A DNA stretch of 64,000 nt, from positions 5,578,001 through 5,642,000 of the forward strand of contig NC_090967.1 in NCBI RefSeq assembly GCF_040807025.1, read 5' to 3'. The position numbers and the translations under genes were made by a program. Each line of letters starts with the position of its first letter. Within the stretch, counting starts at the first letter, position 1. The notes under the pieces were generated by a model. The model ran no database searches. It saw nothing but the letters and a program-made list of their open reading frames with translations, and had not been told where the DNA came from. The stretch is from Struthio camelus (Eukaryota > Chordata > Aves > Struthioniformes > Struthionidae). Shown in pieces: positions 1 to 11,265 of this stretch.

Positions 1-3000
1 AAATCTGAGATTTATGGGTACTTTCAAGACCAAACAAAGTAGGAGTCCCCTGACCTGAGATACCAAGTTTTCTGTTCTTGCAGCGTTGAGTATATATTTT
101 GTTTGTTGTAACATATTTAAAATGTCTTTAGTTTAAATTTAAACTTCATATAAATTATTGCCTGTTTATGATCCTTTTTGGGAGGGTAGAATTTGGGGGA
201 TTGTTTGGTCTTGAAGTGGTCCAAAGATTTCAGAATGAACTAATTTTAGCTGATTACCCTTTTAGGAGCTATGAAGCACATGTTAAGTTTATACTTGACG
301 AGGCTTTATAATACAGTTTCGTGATTTATATAATGCAGTCAGCTGGCTCCAGTTGAAGCCCTGAGATAAAGTAGTTGGGACGTAACTTGGTTGCCGGAGG
401 CTGAAGGACACCGGGATATCCCTGTCCTGAGTTCTGCTACTTCTTTGCCCCTGCTCCCCTAGCTTTGCCTTCTGTGCGCGTTGTGCCACAGAAGAAACCA
501 GCAAGGGGAAGAGCAAGGACTCTAACAGAAAAAGAGACACTAAGCTAATCCAAAGGGGGGAGAGCACGAGGCTGCCTGCTCTGTACATGAAGCAGAAGCT
601 GAACGTGACTGTGGTTAGCTGCCCGCTGCCTGTCTGCTGCTGCTCAGGCGTCTGGCCTAGTGCTGCCTGCAGGCCTTTGATGTTTTCCTGAGATACCTGC
701 GCTGTGCCCTGCACGTTTCCTAGGGCACACGTGTTAGCTACTGCTTTCAGCTCTTCAGGATGTTAACTCTTGTCTTTTGGACTGTGCTTTGTTTTGCTGC
801 TGTTTGCATAAAAGACAGAGCTGATGAGCACAAGATGTTAGAAAATAATTGTGAAACTAAATGTGTCTCTCAGTGATGAGGGAGTGTGCTGGCAGAAAGA
901 AGTGCTAAAGCAAGAAATGAAAATTATGTTGCAGGCCATTGTAATACAGGAGGTGGTTTTAAAAGGGGAGAGAGATTGCTCAATTCTCTGCTTTTCCTCT
1001 TGGAGGAGTCCAGTGAAAAAGAACATGCCTATTTGTTCTCTCTGCTGGGAGGAAATGAGGTTTTCCTGACTTGGTGAGAGTGGGGATGCTACACAAAACT
1101 GGCATATGGCTTTTTATTCCAGCCCAGGCAGTGCTGCTGCTTTCTCACTGTAACTGAATGAAACAGGGTTGGAGTTTGTAGGAAAGTACCTCGGATCCTG
1201 CTCCGCTTAAGCCAAACTGTAGTTAAACCTGTTAGGACAACATCTGTGGAGGATTATGGACTCCGTGCACCACAAGGAATTGTCAGCCCTTTGTGCTTGT
1301 TGAATCCGGTCTGTTTGAACCAAGGTGGAAGGTACAAAAAGACTGCTCACAAAGTTAGATGGAAAATAGACAGTATAGACATGGGGTAAGAACCTTCAAT
1401 TTCTAAAGGCCTCGTTTACATTTCTTCTGCTTTACAAAGTAGTTTAGCAGCTCTATGCTACACTGCAGGAAAGAAGACATATTCTCACACTTTTCTAAGG
1501 AAGAGAAGTTTTTCTTACTAGAAATTTTTTATTTATTTTAATATATAAAACACTGTTTAAAAAAAAAAACCAAACAATTTGTTTTCTTAAACACACAGAA
1601 CATGTAAATTTGTATTGGTAAAAACTTGGCAGGTGGATATGGTGGGATTATTTTTGTCCTGTTCTGGTGCAGTCTACCTCAGTGTTTCTTAAGGATATTT
1701 TTAATACTGCGCACCTCTAAACTTGTTTAAATATTCTGGTCTGGACCTATTGTGGATCAGGGGAAATCAATATCAGCTGATACCAATACTAGGGACCATT
1801 CACTGAAAAGAATGGGTAAGAGAACAGCTAGTCACTGTTTATCACTAATCTGAGCAGTAGTGACCAAAGGGAACCTATTTACAGTTTCACATGCACAATA
1901 GCCAATTTGGATCTGATATCATCCTCTTAGTTCTGTTGTGATTATTTAAAAAAAAAAAAGGGGGGGGGGGGTAGGAGAACAAAAGAGCCATTTAAATGTT
2001 TGGACTTTGCAAATTAATGACCTAAAAGGAATAGAAAGCTTCCTTCTGGAGCTGTATTTGCCCGTGTGGACCAGGGACTGTGACTAGCCCTTGTTCTGGT
2101 TGAATTTGGGTATCTTGGTCACATGCCTTTCTCACTATGCACAGGTAATCTGGAGTGATGCCAGTAGGGTGTGACCTTCTAAAACAAACCTTTCCCACAT
2201 ATTGTTGTTTTGGTCAGATTTTAAATTGCAGCGATCGTAACTGTAGGAATAGAAGATCTATTACATAAACAAACGTTGGAACCTTGTATTGGGTCAGGCT
2301 TTTAAATTTAATTGATATTGGTTGGCCCTCTGAGTTCACATGATTTGCAACACTCGGATCACTGAACAAGGGAATATGTGTTTTGCTTTGTGGACAGGCA
2401 GTCCATTCACGTGGCTCATATTGTCATCTTCACTCTGCACCAAACTGAGCAGTTGTTTATACCCAATACCGTGCATAAAGATTTCTCTAGTCACCCTTTC
2501 TATATTGTGCCAAGGATAAGGAAAGACGTATGGTACTAATGGTAAGGATATAATTTTTCCCCACAGCTAGTCCCTTTAAAAACAAAAAAATAACACTAGT
2601 AGTTGCTACCCATGGCTATTAAAGATTACACTTACCTACCTACACTTACCTGTAGAATTAGGAAGAATAAATGACGATCTTCTATAAAGCCTAGCTCTCA
2701 CTTCTGGAAAATCCTTTGCTTTCAGCCCACAGTTGACACTTTGGTCTCTGTTGTTGGAAGATCTTTACTGTAGGGATGCAGAAGTCCCTCGCTTGGATCT
2801 TGCTGATACCTGTTCAATGCCAACAGGGGTTGTGTATAAGTTGAGATTGCATAGGTTAGATGAAATGCTTTCTATATGAGGTGTTACTCAGAATTCATTT
2901 CCAGGAAGGTGTGTTATGCAACAGGTGGCTATGCCTTCGTCTGGGGAGCGGCTGCTGTTCAGTTTGGTAAGATCCCTACCGGGGTGAGACTATCGCAGCT

Positions 3001-6000
3001 GTAGCGGAAGCACAAGCACATGCTGCTATTAAGTGATAAGGAGGAGCCAAGTGGTAGTGCAGGAAACCAGGTGCAGTGGCTGGAGGAGGGCAGCTCCCAC
3101 CACCAGGTGGGAAGCTCTCTCTTTTCTTGAGATTGCATTTGCTGTGGGGCTGGATCTTGCCCTTTGCAGAAGGGCAGCTGAGAAGTTCCCACTCGCCTCA
3201 CAGGGCAGCAGGGCAGAGCCTTAAATTTGTTGAGAAATTGTCATTTCCTGTGCAGGGTTCAGGGACAGTGAGGGGCACCACCAGGTAGTCAGAACTTCAC
3301 CATCTCTAAAGCTAGTAAAGCAAGAAGCACAAGAAACAGCTTTCTATGCTCTGCTGTGTTTTCATTGAGCAAATATTTGAAGCATGACACTGGAGAGGTT
3401 TCTGAGAAACACTTGCACGTTAAATTCAATTGCCACTTCCTGAATGCCTCTTGCAGATCTGGTACTTCTCTTGCAGTACAGTGCAGCATTGCAAAGCTTG
3501 TCTGTTAGGTTAAAAACATATCTTTCTTGGCTGCTTGTAAATACTCTGTGTTGTAAAATAGAAGAGCTAATCAACATAAACTCTGTGCCAGCACAGGGTC
3601 TGAAATGTGATAGGAAATAGACCAAGCTGCAACAATGCTATTTTATGTTGATGATAAAGCAGTTGTGTTGGTATGAAGAGGCTGCTCTTAGGTTGCTAAA
3701 GGGTACTTTTAATTTATGGGTAGTATATCTCTTTCCTCCTAAATTTGTATTATAGTAATGGGACACTTAACGCTTAACTTTAGTATGTTGCATATAATGT
3801 TGGTATCTCTTTGGAAGAATCTCAGAGTTGCTTATTGTGTTACTGACCTAAATATATGATTAAGGCAAATACGAAAAGACAGGAGCAAGAAGGGTACTGT
3901 GTCAGTTATCCTTGAGCCTCCCTGTTTAGGGGAAGGGAGAGAGGCAATCAAGTTCCCTCTTAATGTCACTGTGATAGGAAGATGGACCCTGAGGTACTCC
4001 GGGCCCCTCACTGCTAGCAGTGATTCCTCATACCAAGACTGGAACCTTGCTTTACAAGTCAGAAAGTAAACCAGTATCTTTTGTGCCATAAAACCTTAGT
4101 CTAAAGGCTGTGCTAGGTGCTCCTGTGATCCATGTGAGATTGGTTCAGAGACTGTGGAGTAATAGCAGAGTGAACAAGAAACTGCAGAAAACCTTCTGAT
4201 CCTCTTGCTATATCCTAGCCTCCCTCAGAGCTGCCTCACCTGACTTCTGGTGTGAAGACTTGCAGACCAGGTGGACTTGGCGTGTCAGGAGCTCATTCCC
4301 CTCCACAGAGCAGCTGATGCCCCTCATAGTTTCCTGTGTGTGTTTTCCAGGGAAAGGAGCTGTAGAATGAATTTGAATCAAGAAATAGTAACTTCAGAAA
4401 TGCATAAAATTCAAAGTAAGATTAGTTGATATTTGTATGAACTTAATTAAATTTGGCCTTTTTATTACCTTCTGCTTGGCTCTGTGTTAACTTTGCTTTG
4501 GATACTGTATGTGAATGTTGGTGTAAGAGCATTAACAAGCTTCAACCTGTTCTGTTTTGGCTTGCCTTGTTACAAATATCACAAGAGTGAAGCCAGTAGT
4601 AAAATTGACTTTTGGAGGAATCTGACTATTCAAAAGCAATCATAAAGCTACTATTTTTATTAAATCTGCTGTCATTAAATGTGTATTTCTTAAAATTAAA
4701 TTGCTTGTCCTTTTCAAAAGTAAGCACTTATTCTTGCAGTTTCAGCAAATCAACTGCAGCACAATGCAAGCTATAAGGGGACAGGTAGAGAAATGACTTT
4801 TTAAATATTGTATAATAAAGTTAGTATTAACTCCTACAGTGTTGTTATTTTTTTGCCAGCATATTTGAATCGGCATGAAATGATGGGTTTGGTAGTCATT
4901 TTGTTTGGAGTACATTGTTCCAGCTGATGGTGCTAAATAATTCCTTTCGCTCAGTGCAGAAAGCCACTGTGAGAGCCCGGTCTGGCCTGGATGAGGGTAC
5001 CTGGAATAATTCGGGCAACTAAAGAGGAGCCATCAGCGGAGTTTAAATGTGGGCATATACATGCTCACTTTGCTGAATCCCAGCCAGTATTAAGACCCAG
5101 AGTCCCCAGTATGGCTCTGACTTTGTATTACTAAGACTTGAGTGTTTAGTACTATTGACAGAAAACACAGCTTGAGCTCAGGATGGAATTACCTAAGAAA
5201 TATGAGTATCATAGCTGGACTTGTTACCAAAGCTCTTCTGTTAAATCTGAATTTGCCTAGCAGCATCTGGTAACGCTTTAGCAGTCTTAGTTTCTGAATG
5301 CTTATCCCATAACCGAGTCCCATGAAAACTGGCTGATGGAGGTTCGTTTTTGGAAATGCCACTTTTCAAATTTGAAAAGTTAAGAATGTGATGTAGAAAG
5401 AAAAGCTTTACCTTTTTGCTTTAGTTTGGGCAACGACTATTTTCTTCAAGTATCAGAACAATGGTTTGTGTTTGAGGAACTATGTGGATCTGGGTACTGG
5501 ACATCGGTTTTTATCAAACACAGCCAAAAGCAAATGTTGTTCTGCTTGCACCTTAAATAAACGAAAGACAGTTTCAGTTACATGTTATGTGACATTCTGT
5601 GAAGTCTTCATTTTTTTTCCTGTTTAATCTTGCTGCTCTGCCTTTCTCTCTGCATATAAAAGGTTCCAGAATACAAGTAGTATTGCAGATACCTCTTGTT
5701 TGAAATAAAGGATCAAATGTGCCATGGTTTAAAACAAACAAACAAAACAAAAAAACCCCAAAAACTTGATTTATTTTTTCAATGTTTTCATATATGAGAG
5801 CCAAGCAGTGACATGTACAGAAAATATCTTTGAGTATTAAGAAAAAAAATCTTGCTGTGTGTCAGAATATTGAACAATTAACTGTTTATATTAAAATTCT
5901 GAATAAATTATCTAAGAATAACTCAGTTCATTTTGTCTGCTGTCTGCGCAGCCCTGAATGCTGCTTTACCACAGAGAAAGCATTAAATTCATATCTTGGA

Positions 6001-8777
6001 ATAAGCAATACTTTCAGTTACAAAATGAATGGTGTTAAGAAAAAAAAAAAAATAGATCTGCCAATTATAGGCTTGTGGTTTGAAGCCTGTTTAACTTCTC
6101 TGCAAAACAGCTTGTGTGATCTGTCCGGGGCTGTGTCCTGGTGGTACAGTTTTTGGTAGCATGAAGCCGTTGGGTAAACATTGGTGAAGGGATTCCTTCT
6201 GCCTGAAACGTCTAAAGCTGCCTTTCTGTAATGTCATTCTGTTATTTCCATGTGCACAGACTCCGGTTTTTCTCACTTCTAGCAGGACAAACTTCTATGC
6301 AGGCAGTTAAAAACAACAACAACAACAAAAATAAAAAAAAAAAAACTGTCCAGGTGACCTGCTTCATCCCTCAGTTTGAGCAGCTGGATTTGCACCAGGA
6401 ACCATCTCACCTAACCTGTGTCAGGCAGCTCTGGAGAGGTAAAATTATTCTTCTAACTTTAATCTTAGGGTGGTGTTTTCTTGGGTTTTTTGGTTTGCTT
6501 TGCTTTTTTTGAGAGGTGAGATTTCCTTCCTGATCAGCTGCAACAACAAGCTCGGGACTTACTGTTGCTGTTTTTCATCTAAATGTATTTTGCTATTCAA
6601 ACATGAGACCTTGCTTTGTTCCTATTGAGCAAAAATCGCTCCCTGTCATATTGTTCCTCCTCGCCAGGGTCTGCAGCAGCGAGCCCTTACCTGCCCGCAT
6701 CGTGTGCTGGAGCTGCGGCCCATGCCGGCTGTTCGTGGTAGTTGACAGGAGGGTGTGATTTTACGGCAATGCAGTTGGTGGGATTAATGGCTGTAGCTTC
6801 ATGTTTCCTTCCCTGGTTCCCAGGGCTGGCTACAGGCCTTGCACAGGCTGACTTGGGCTCCTCCCCAAGCATCTGCTCTCATGAGGGTCTTTCCCTGCCC
6901 AGCCTGAAGGCGCTAGAGGCGCCCTGCGGTCACCAAAGGTGATTGCTTCCCTCGGCTGTGCCCGCAAGCCGGGGGCTGTTCAGCAGCTGGGTCCCCATCC
7001 AGGGCTCTCTGCTTCCAGGAAAGCCAGATGTGCCTGGGCACAGGACGAGCTTTGGGGACAGCTGCCGCGACCTCTCCCAGGCCAAGGCAGGAGGACCCAG
7101 GAATAGCTTTTGGTGCTTGTGCAATGAGTTGCTATACACATGACTAATGCAACTTTCTTTTTCTGCAAAAAGTGCTCCTTTTTTCCTGAGGAGCTAGAGA
7201 TGAACCCTTACTCTGTGGACTTCTTGCCCCATCACTGCCAGATCTAGTAAGGACTGCTCTAGCTGCCACCTCAGCCAGGGCTGGGATGGCCTAGGATGGG
7301 AAGGGAGAGTGTGTTGCTTGTTAATAGAAAACGTGCTGTGCTGATGCCATCTAGCGCCTCTGAAAGTAACAAGTGTAAGAGACGATTGCAGTCAGATGTG
7401 CTCTCAGCATGCCACCCCACGCCTGTGTTTTGGGCAGCTGCGTAAAGCAGCTCAGCAGAACTTCAGCACTTTCTGGGCCCATCTGGGTTTCTGTTACCAT
7501 AAGAGAGCAATGAAAAATGTGCAATTCCAAAATATTTTAAAATATGTTTCTGCTGGCACAGGCTTCTTCTCTGGGGATCCTAAAATGCAAAATTACGCAA
7601 AGCCACAGAACTGGAACTTGCTGTCACAGGAGGCTTGTTGCTTACTAGGGTAGCTGCTGGGGAGAGACAGCTGAGGCTTGTCCAGCCCTCGAGCTGTTAG
7701 CCCTTGTTGCTGACTTATGCTGCCTGCACAGCTTGGTGTCGGTAGCCCCAGAACCACATCAGACACTGGGCAGAAGGAGAAGGTATAAGGTCTCTTCCTT
7801 GTGCGAGCTGAGGACAACTCCCTCATCCTTTCAGTTAGGGCAGCTGCCTGGTTTAGGCAGAGTCCTGATCTGATCCTTATCGAGCTCTTGTGGACTTCAG
7901 AGAAATTAAACCTTAATTCCTCTTTGCTCTTGTGGTTTCCTGGAGCACTGGGTAATTGCTATTCCAAGTGCTGCCAAAGCTGCGGTCTCTGAGTAATTGG
8001 AGTGTGAGTGGATCTTGTTCCGATTAAGGCTCGGCTGGGGCTGGCATGTGCTCGGGGCAGTGAGATGAGGTACGCGCACACATCAGTCCATGGGCAGGGG
8101 GGTGTCACAGCCTCATCCCTCTTCCCTGCTTGCTTTGGGAGCTGAAGTGCCTGTAGATCAGTCTTTCAGCTGCACAGATGTATTTAGACAAGACAGTCGC
8201 TTCTGTGCTTTGCAATTGCATCATCCTGTGTGAGACTGCGACTTCCTGAGCTTCAAGGTCTTCATTTCTGTCTTCTGTGCAGTTCCTTGAGCTGCTCTGT
8301 GTCAACCCACGTGAGCACTGGCTACCCTTGAAGGGCAAGGAAACGTTAATGGGCCTCACTGCCACTGGCATGAAGCTAGCAAGGGATGGTGCAACAAGCC
8401 CATAGGCACAGCCCTTGTGCGTATAAGGCTCTCAGGGCACACACAAAGTGGTTTTTCTTTGAACGGAACAGGAAGCAGCTTATAGCAATTGCTGGCCTCA
8501 CATCCATCACTGGTTCATCTGCTCTCCAGGCTCCCAAGTGGGCATTTTGGGCTGTGCAGGCCTGAGGCAGCTCTGTTTGACCCTCCAGAGCCTTGATCCC
8601 CCGTGAAGGAGGATGTGAGCATAGTGGGAGCGCCAATCCCTTTGTCGAAGGAGGCGGGTTTGTTTGTGCCCTAAGAAAGGGGAAGTGGTGAGACGATTGA
8701 GCCAGAGGTCCTCGTGAGCAAACCGACTGCGTGGCTGCTGCTTCCCCGATGAGTCTCTGCTCCTCGCTTTGTTCCAG
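1..8777. other. Region with no recognised gene
   Basis: I see no exon I can name here on either strand. The open frames are short and low in information, and none combines splice sites with recognisable protein sequence. The stretch holds A/T-rich runs, an A12G12 tract near 1948-1971, A-rich simple sequence near 5730-5760 and 6307-6345, and a drift to higher GC after about 6.6 kb. In human, ARHGEF18 lies near INSR, but nothing here reads as INSR coding sequence. It is probably intergenic, or 5' flank and intron of unseen upstream ARHGEF18 exons. Confidence 0.5.
1948..1971 (+). repeat. A12G12 homopurine tract
   Basis: Twelve A are followed directly by twelve G. It is a simple-sequence homopurine block with no coding context. 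Confidence 0.9.
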
Positions 8778-8854
8778 CATCTGGAGAAGAAGTGGGGCCG
8801 TCAGGTGCAGGTGTGCTTGGAGGACTTGCTGGGGAGATGTCTCCAGTCCTTAGG
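8778..8854 (+). CDS. ARHGEF18: Candidate alternative N-terminal exon (MSPVLR start), ARHGEF18
   Basis: The segment is bounded by a pyrimidine-rich acceptor (ctttgttccag) and a consensus donor (gtaagt at 8855). An ATG at 8837 with G at -3 opens a frame M-S-P-V-L-R that ends in phase 0, which is the phase needed by the next candidate exon at 11211. An in-frame TGA at 8750 lies upstream of the acceptor. The coding part would be 8837-8854 and the rest 5' UTR. Another frame (starting HLEKKWGRQ) is also open but does not fit the phase of the next exon. I infer an alternative 5' exon from splice sites and phase alone, not from recognised homology. Confidence 0.4.
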
Positions 8855-10394
8855 GTAAGTCGCTCTCGATATGAGCTCCATTCCACGTTCCTGGGGTTGT
8901 CGTTCATCTTCCTCAAGGCCTCAGGAGGACGCAACTAACCTCGAAGCAAAAAGGCCAAGCGTTGGGCTTTGCTGAGCCTTCTCTCCCCTCAGTACGCACA
9001 CTTGAACGCAAAACTTGGGCCGCAGAGCCTCAGCCTACAAGGAGCCCTGCTGCAAGTGAAGGGGAGGAGAGGAGGCTGAGGTTTAACTTGCAGCTACCTT
9101 TGGGGCAGAACTGAGGTGTCCGAACACCTGAAGGGTGCTGGTCCTGGCTTCTGCTGGTTGCCGTGTTGTAGCTGAAGGTGTGCAAAGGTGCCTTCTGCCA
9201 AAGAAAGGGGCCTTTGCACCACCCATGGCTGGGAGCCACAGCGTTTGGCCTGGCATGAGATGGGGGCCTGGCCAAGCCCTGCAGCTGAGTCCTCCAGATC
9301 CCCCTCCAAAGCATCCACGCCTGGGCTGGACGCTAGCTGTCAAGGAGGACACCCAAGCAGAGGTGAGGGCTGTGCTGGGCAGGTGACCGCCTGGGGTTTG
9401 TGGCTGGATGAGGGAAATGCTTGTTGCCACCCACCTGTGTGTGACACCAGCCCAAGCTGTGCTTTGCTGTGGAGATGCCCGGGACCTTTCCTAAACTGCT
9501 GTGGTCTGCTCAGCAGGGCTGAAGGCACAAGCTGAACAGAGGGGAGAAGGTTCAGTCTCACTCAGGAGCTCACAAGCAGACGGGGTAAAGCTGTTTCTTC
9601 AGCCTAATCGAGAGGCTGGGGGCAACATTTGGAGCTGGTCTGGGCTGAGGGGCTGGTACAAGGTGGAAGCAACAGGCTCGGAGAACTAGGGATAGGGAAT
9701 TTGGTCTTGGGGCAGTTTGGAGATAGCCTCTATGTAAATCCTTAGCACAGGGGAGCTGAGAAGCAGTTGGAGAAAGATTCTAGCCAGGGGACAAGGATTT
9801 GCTAAGAGCCACAAGATGATGCTGGTGTCGCAGAGGGATGGGGTCTCACATCTTCCCTTGCAGAGGCTATGCCTTGGTACCTGAAAATGATGCCAAACAC
9901 CAATGCATCAAGCCCACGATCTTAACTCTTATCTCGCGTGTCCCTGGTGAAGGGGCTCAGCGCCCCTGCAGTACTGACTTAAAGGTGACAGTTTGTCAGG
10001 CTGACATCTGATAATCATGAACGGAGCAAGGAAGTTTTGGCAGATAGGGGAAGGTTATGGTGTGTTAACAGCTTGCTTTCTGTTTCCATCTGCAAGCCTG
10101 GATTAGTGTTCAGGGGTTACTCTGTGCTTTGGGGCCACTAATCCCCAGGCCCTGCTGTAGGAAGTCACTGACCCATCACACAGGTGGGAACACTGAAGAC
10201 CAGGAATTTCTCTCTGGCTACAGCTTCCATCAGCTGATACTTCTGACAAAACACTTGGCTTCTCCACTCCCCCCTTGGCAGCCCCTGGGCTGCAGCCTGC
10301 AGCACTGCCTTAGACTGCGCTGAGCTCTGCTGTGCTCTGTGCTGTCGTCTTCTGCTTGGGGTTATACCTTGCACGGGGCTTGGAGGACTCCCAA

Positions 10395-10470
10395 ATGTCA
10401 GACTCACTGCTGAACCACTCCTGGCCGTCGTTCTCAAAGCGCTGGAAGAAGAGATGGTCTTTTAAGCGAG
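10395..10470 (+). CDS. ARHGEF18: Alternative first coding exon (MSDSLLNHSW start), ARHGEF18
   Basis: An ATG at 10395 opens a 25-codon frame that ends in phase 1 at donor gtaatg (10471). It joins the 15734 exon with the correct phase. The peptide reads like real protein: a short hydrophobic start, then a strongly basic aromatic stretch SKRWKKRWSFKR. The nearest in-frame stop upstream is TAG at 10311, with no other ATG between. No good acceptor lies between that stop and the ATG, so this looks like a first exon with its own promoter. The Kozak context is weak (C at -3). The basic tail could bind acidic membrane lipid, which is inference. Confidence 0.62.
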
Positions 10471-11210
10471 GTAATGGCCTCTGTGTGTGGGGGGGGACAG
10501 ACTGTTTCGGGAGCTGGGCTGCTACCCGCAGCCAGGAAAGCCAGTCCCAGGCGAGCAGGTAGCGAAGAGCACTGGGTTCCCCAGGCAGGGCCGTGTGCGT
10601 TGGGTATGCACCGCTCCTCTCTGCGGGGGACACTGCCTAAGTCTTGGTTAATGCTTTTTCTTCCTTTTAATCTGTTTTCAAGGCTTGCGAGTGCTTTTAA
10701 GAGCTAGGTAATGGGTTAAATATCAGCCTTCTGGTTTTGTAATAGATTTGATTCCTTGCTGCCAGTGATTTGGAGGTCTCAGTTTTTGCAGGCAGCTATC
10801 TGTGCCAGGCTGCCTGGAGAGGACTGAGCGTTGTGCTGTGTGCTGAGAGTCTGGTGTTTGAGCAGAGGCTGGGGGAAAGGCTCCCCCGGTCCTCAGTGAG
10901 AGCCGACAAGCAGAACTCTGTGCTCAGAGTATAGTCTGAACCGTGGCACTTTGTGTGGCACCAACTTGAGCAGGGCTGGGAAACGCTAGCAATGGTGTGA
11001 AGTGGCCTCATTCCTGTATGCAGTACCTTGACTTTGAAAGAGCAAAGTCAGAGCCCTGGGAAGCAGGACACTTGCAGTCCCTGAGGAGCTGGCCTCTCCT
11101 GTCCTTCCCTGCAAACACTTGCTTCAGTTTGATGCTTTTGAGTATGTTTAACTGTGGCATTAGAGCTCTCGATATGCGCCAGCGCTTTCCTCCCTCGTTC
11201 CCCCCCCCAG

Positions 11211-11265
11211 TTCTCCTCCATGAACATGCAGGAGAGCGAGATCCAAACCGAACAGTCACAGGAAG
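11211..11265 (+). CDS. ARHGEF18: Candidate alternative N-terminal exon (FSSMNMQESE), ARHGEF18
   Basis: A 55-nt segment lies between a C-rich acceptor (nine C then ag at 11209-11210) and donor gtaaag (11266). Read in phase 0 it gives FSSMNMQESEIQTEQSQE and ends in phase 1, matching the 15734 exon. Its start phase matches the end of the 8778-8854 exon. It cannot be spliced after the 10395-10470 exon without shifting frame, so the two would be mutually exclusive. Two ATGs (11220 and 11226) could also initiate. The peptide looks protein-like, but I do not recognise it. Confidence 0.45.

Noticed and set aside
8376-9561. Cluster of 70-134 codon frames on both strands
   Set aside because: The region is GC-rich with few stops, so overlapping frames are expected. 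Only the 8778-8854 segment has paired splice sites and a usable phase.
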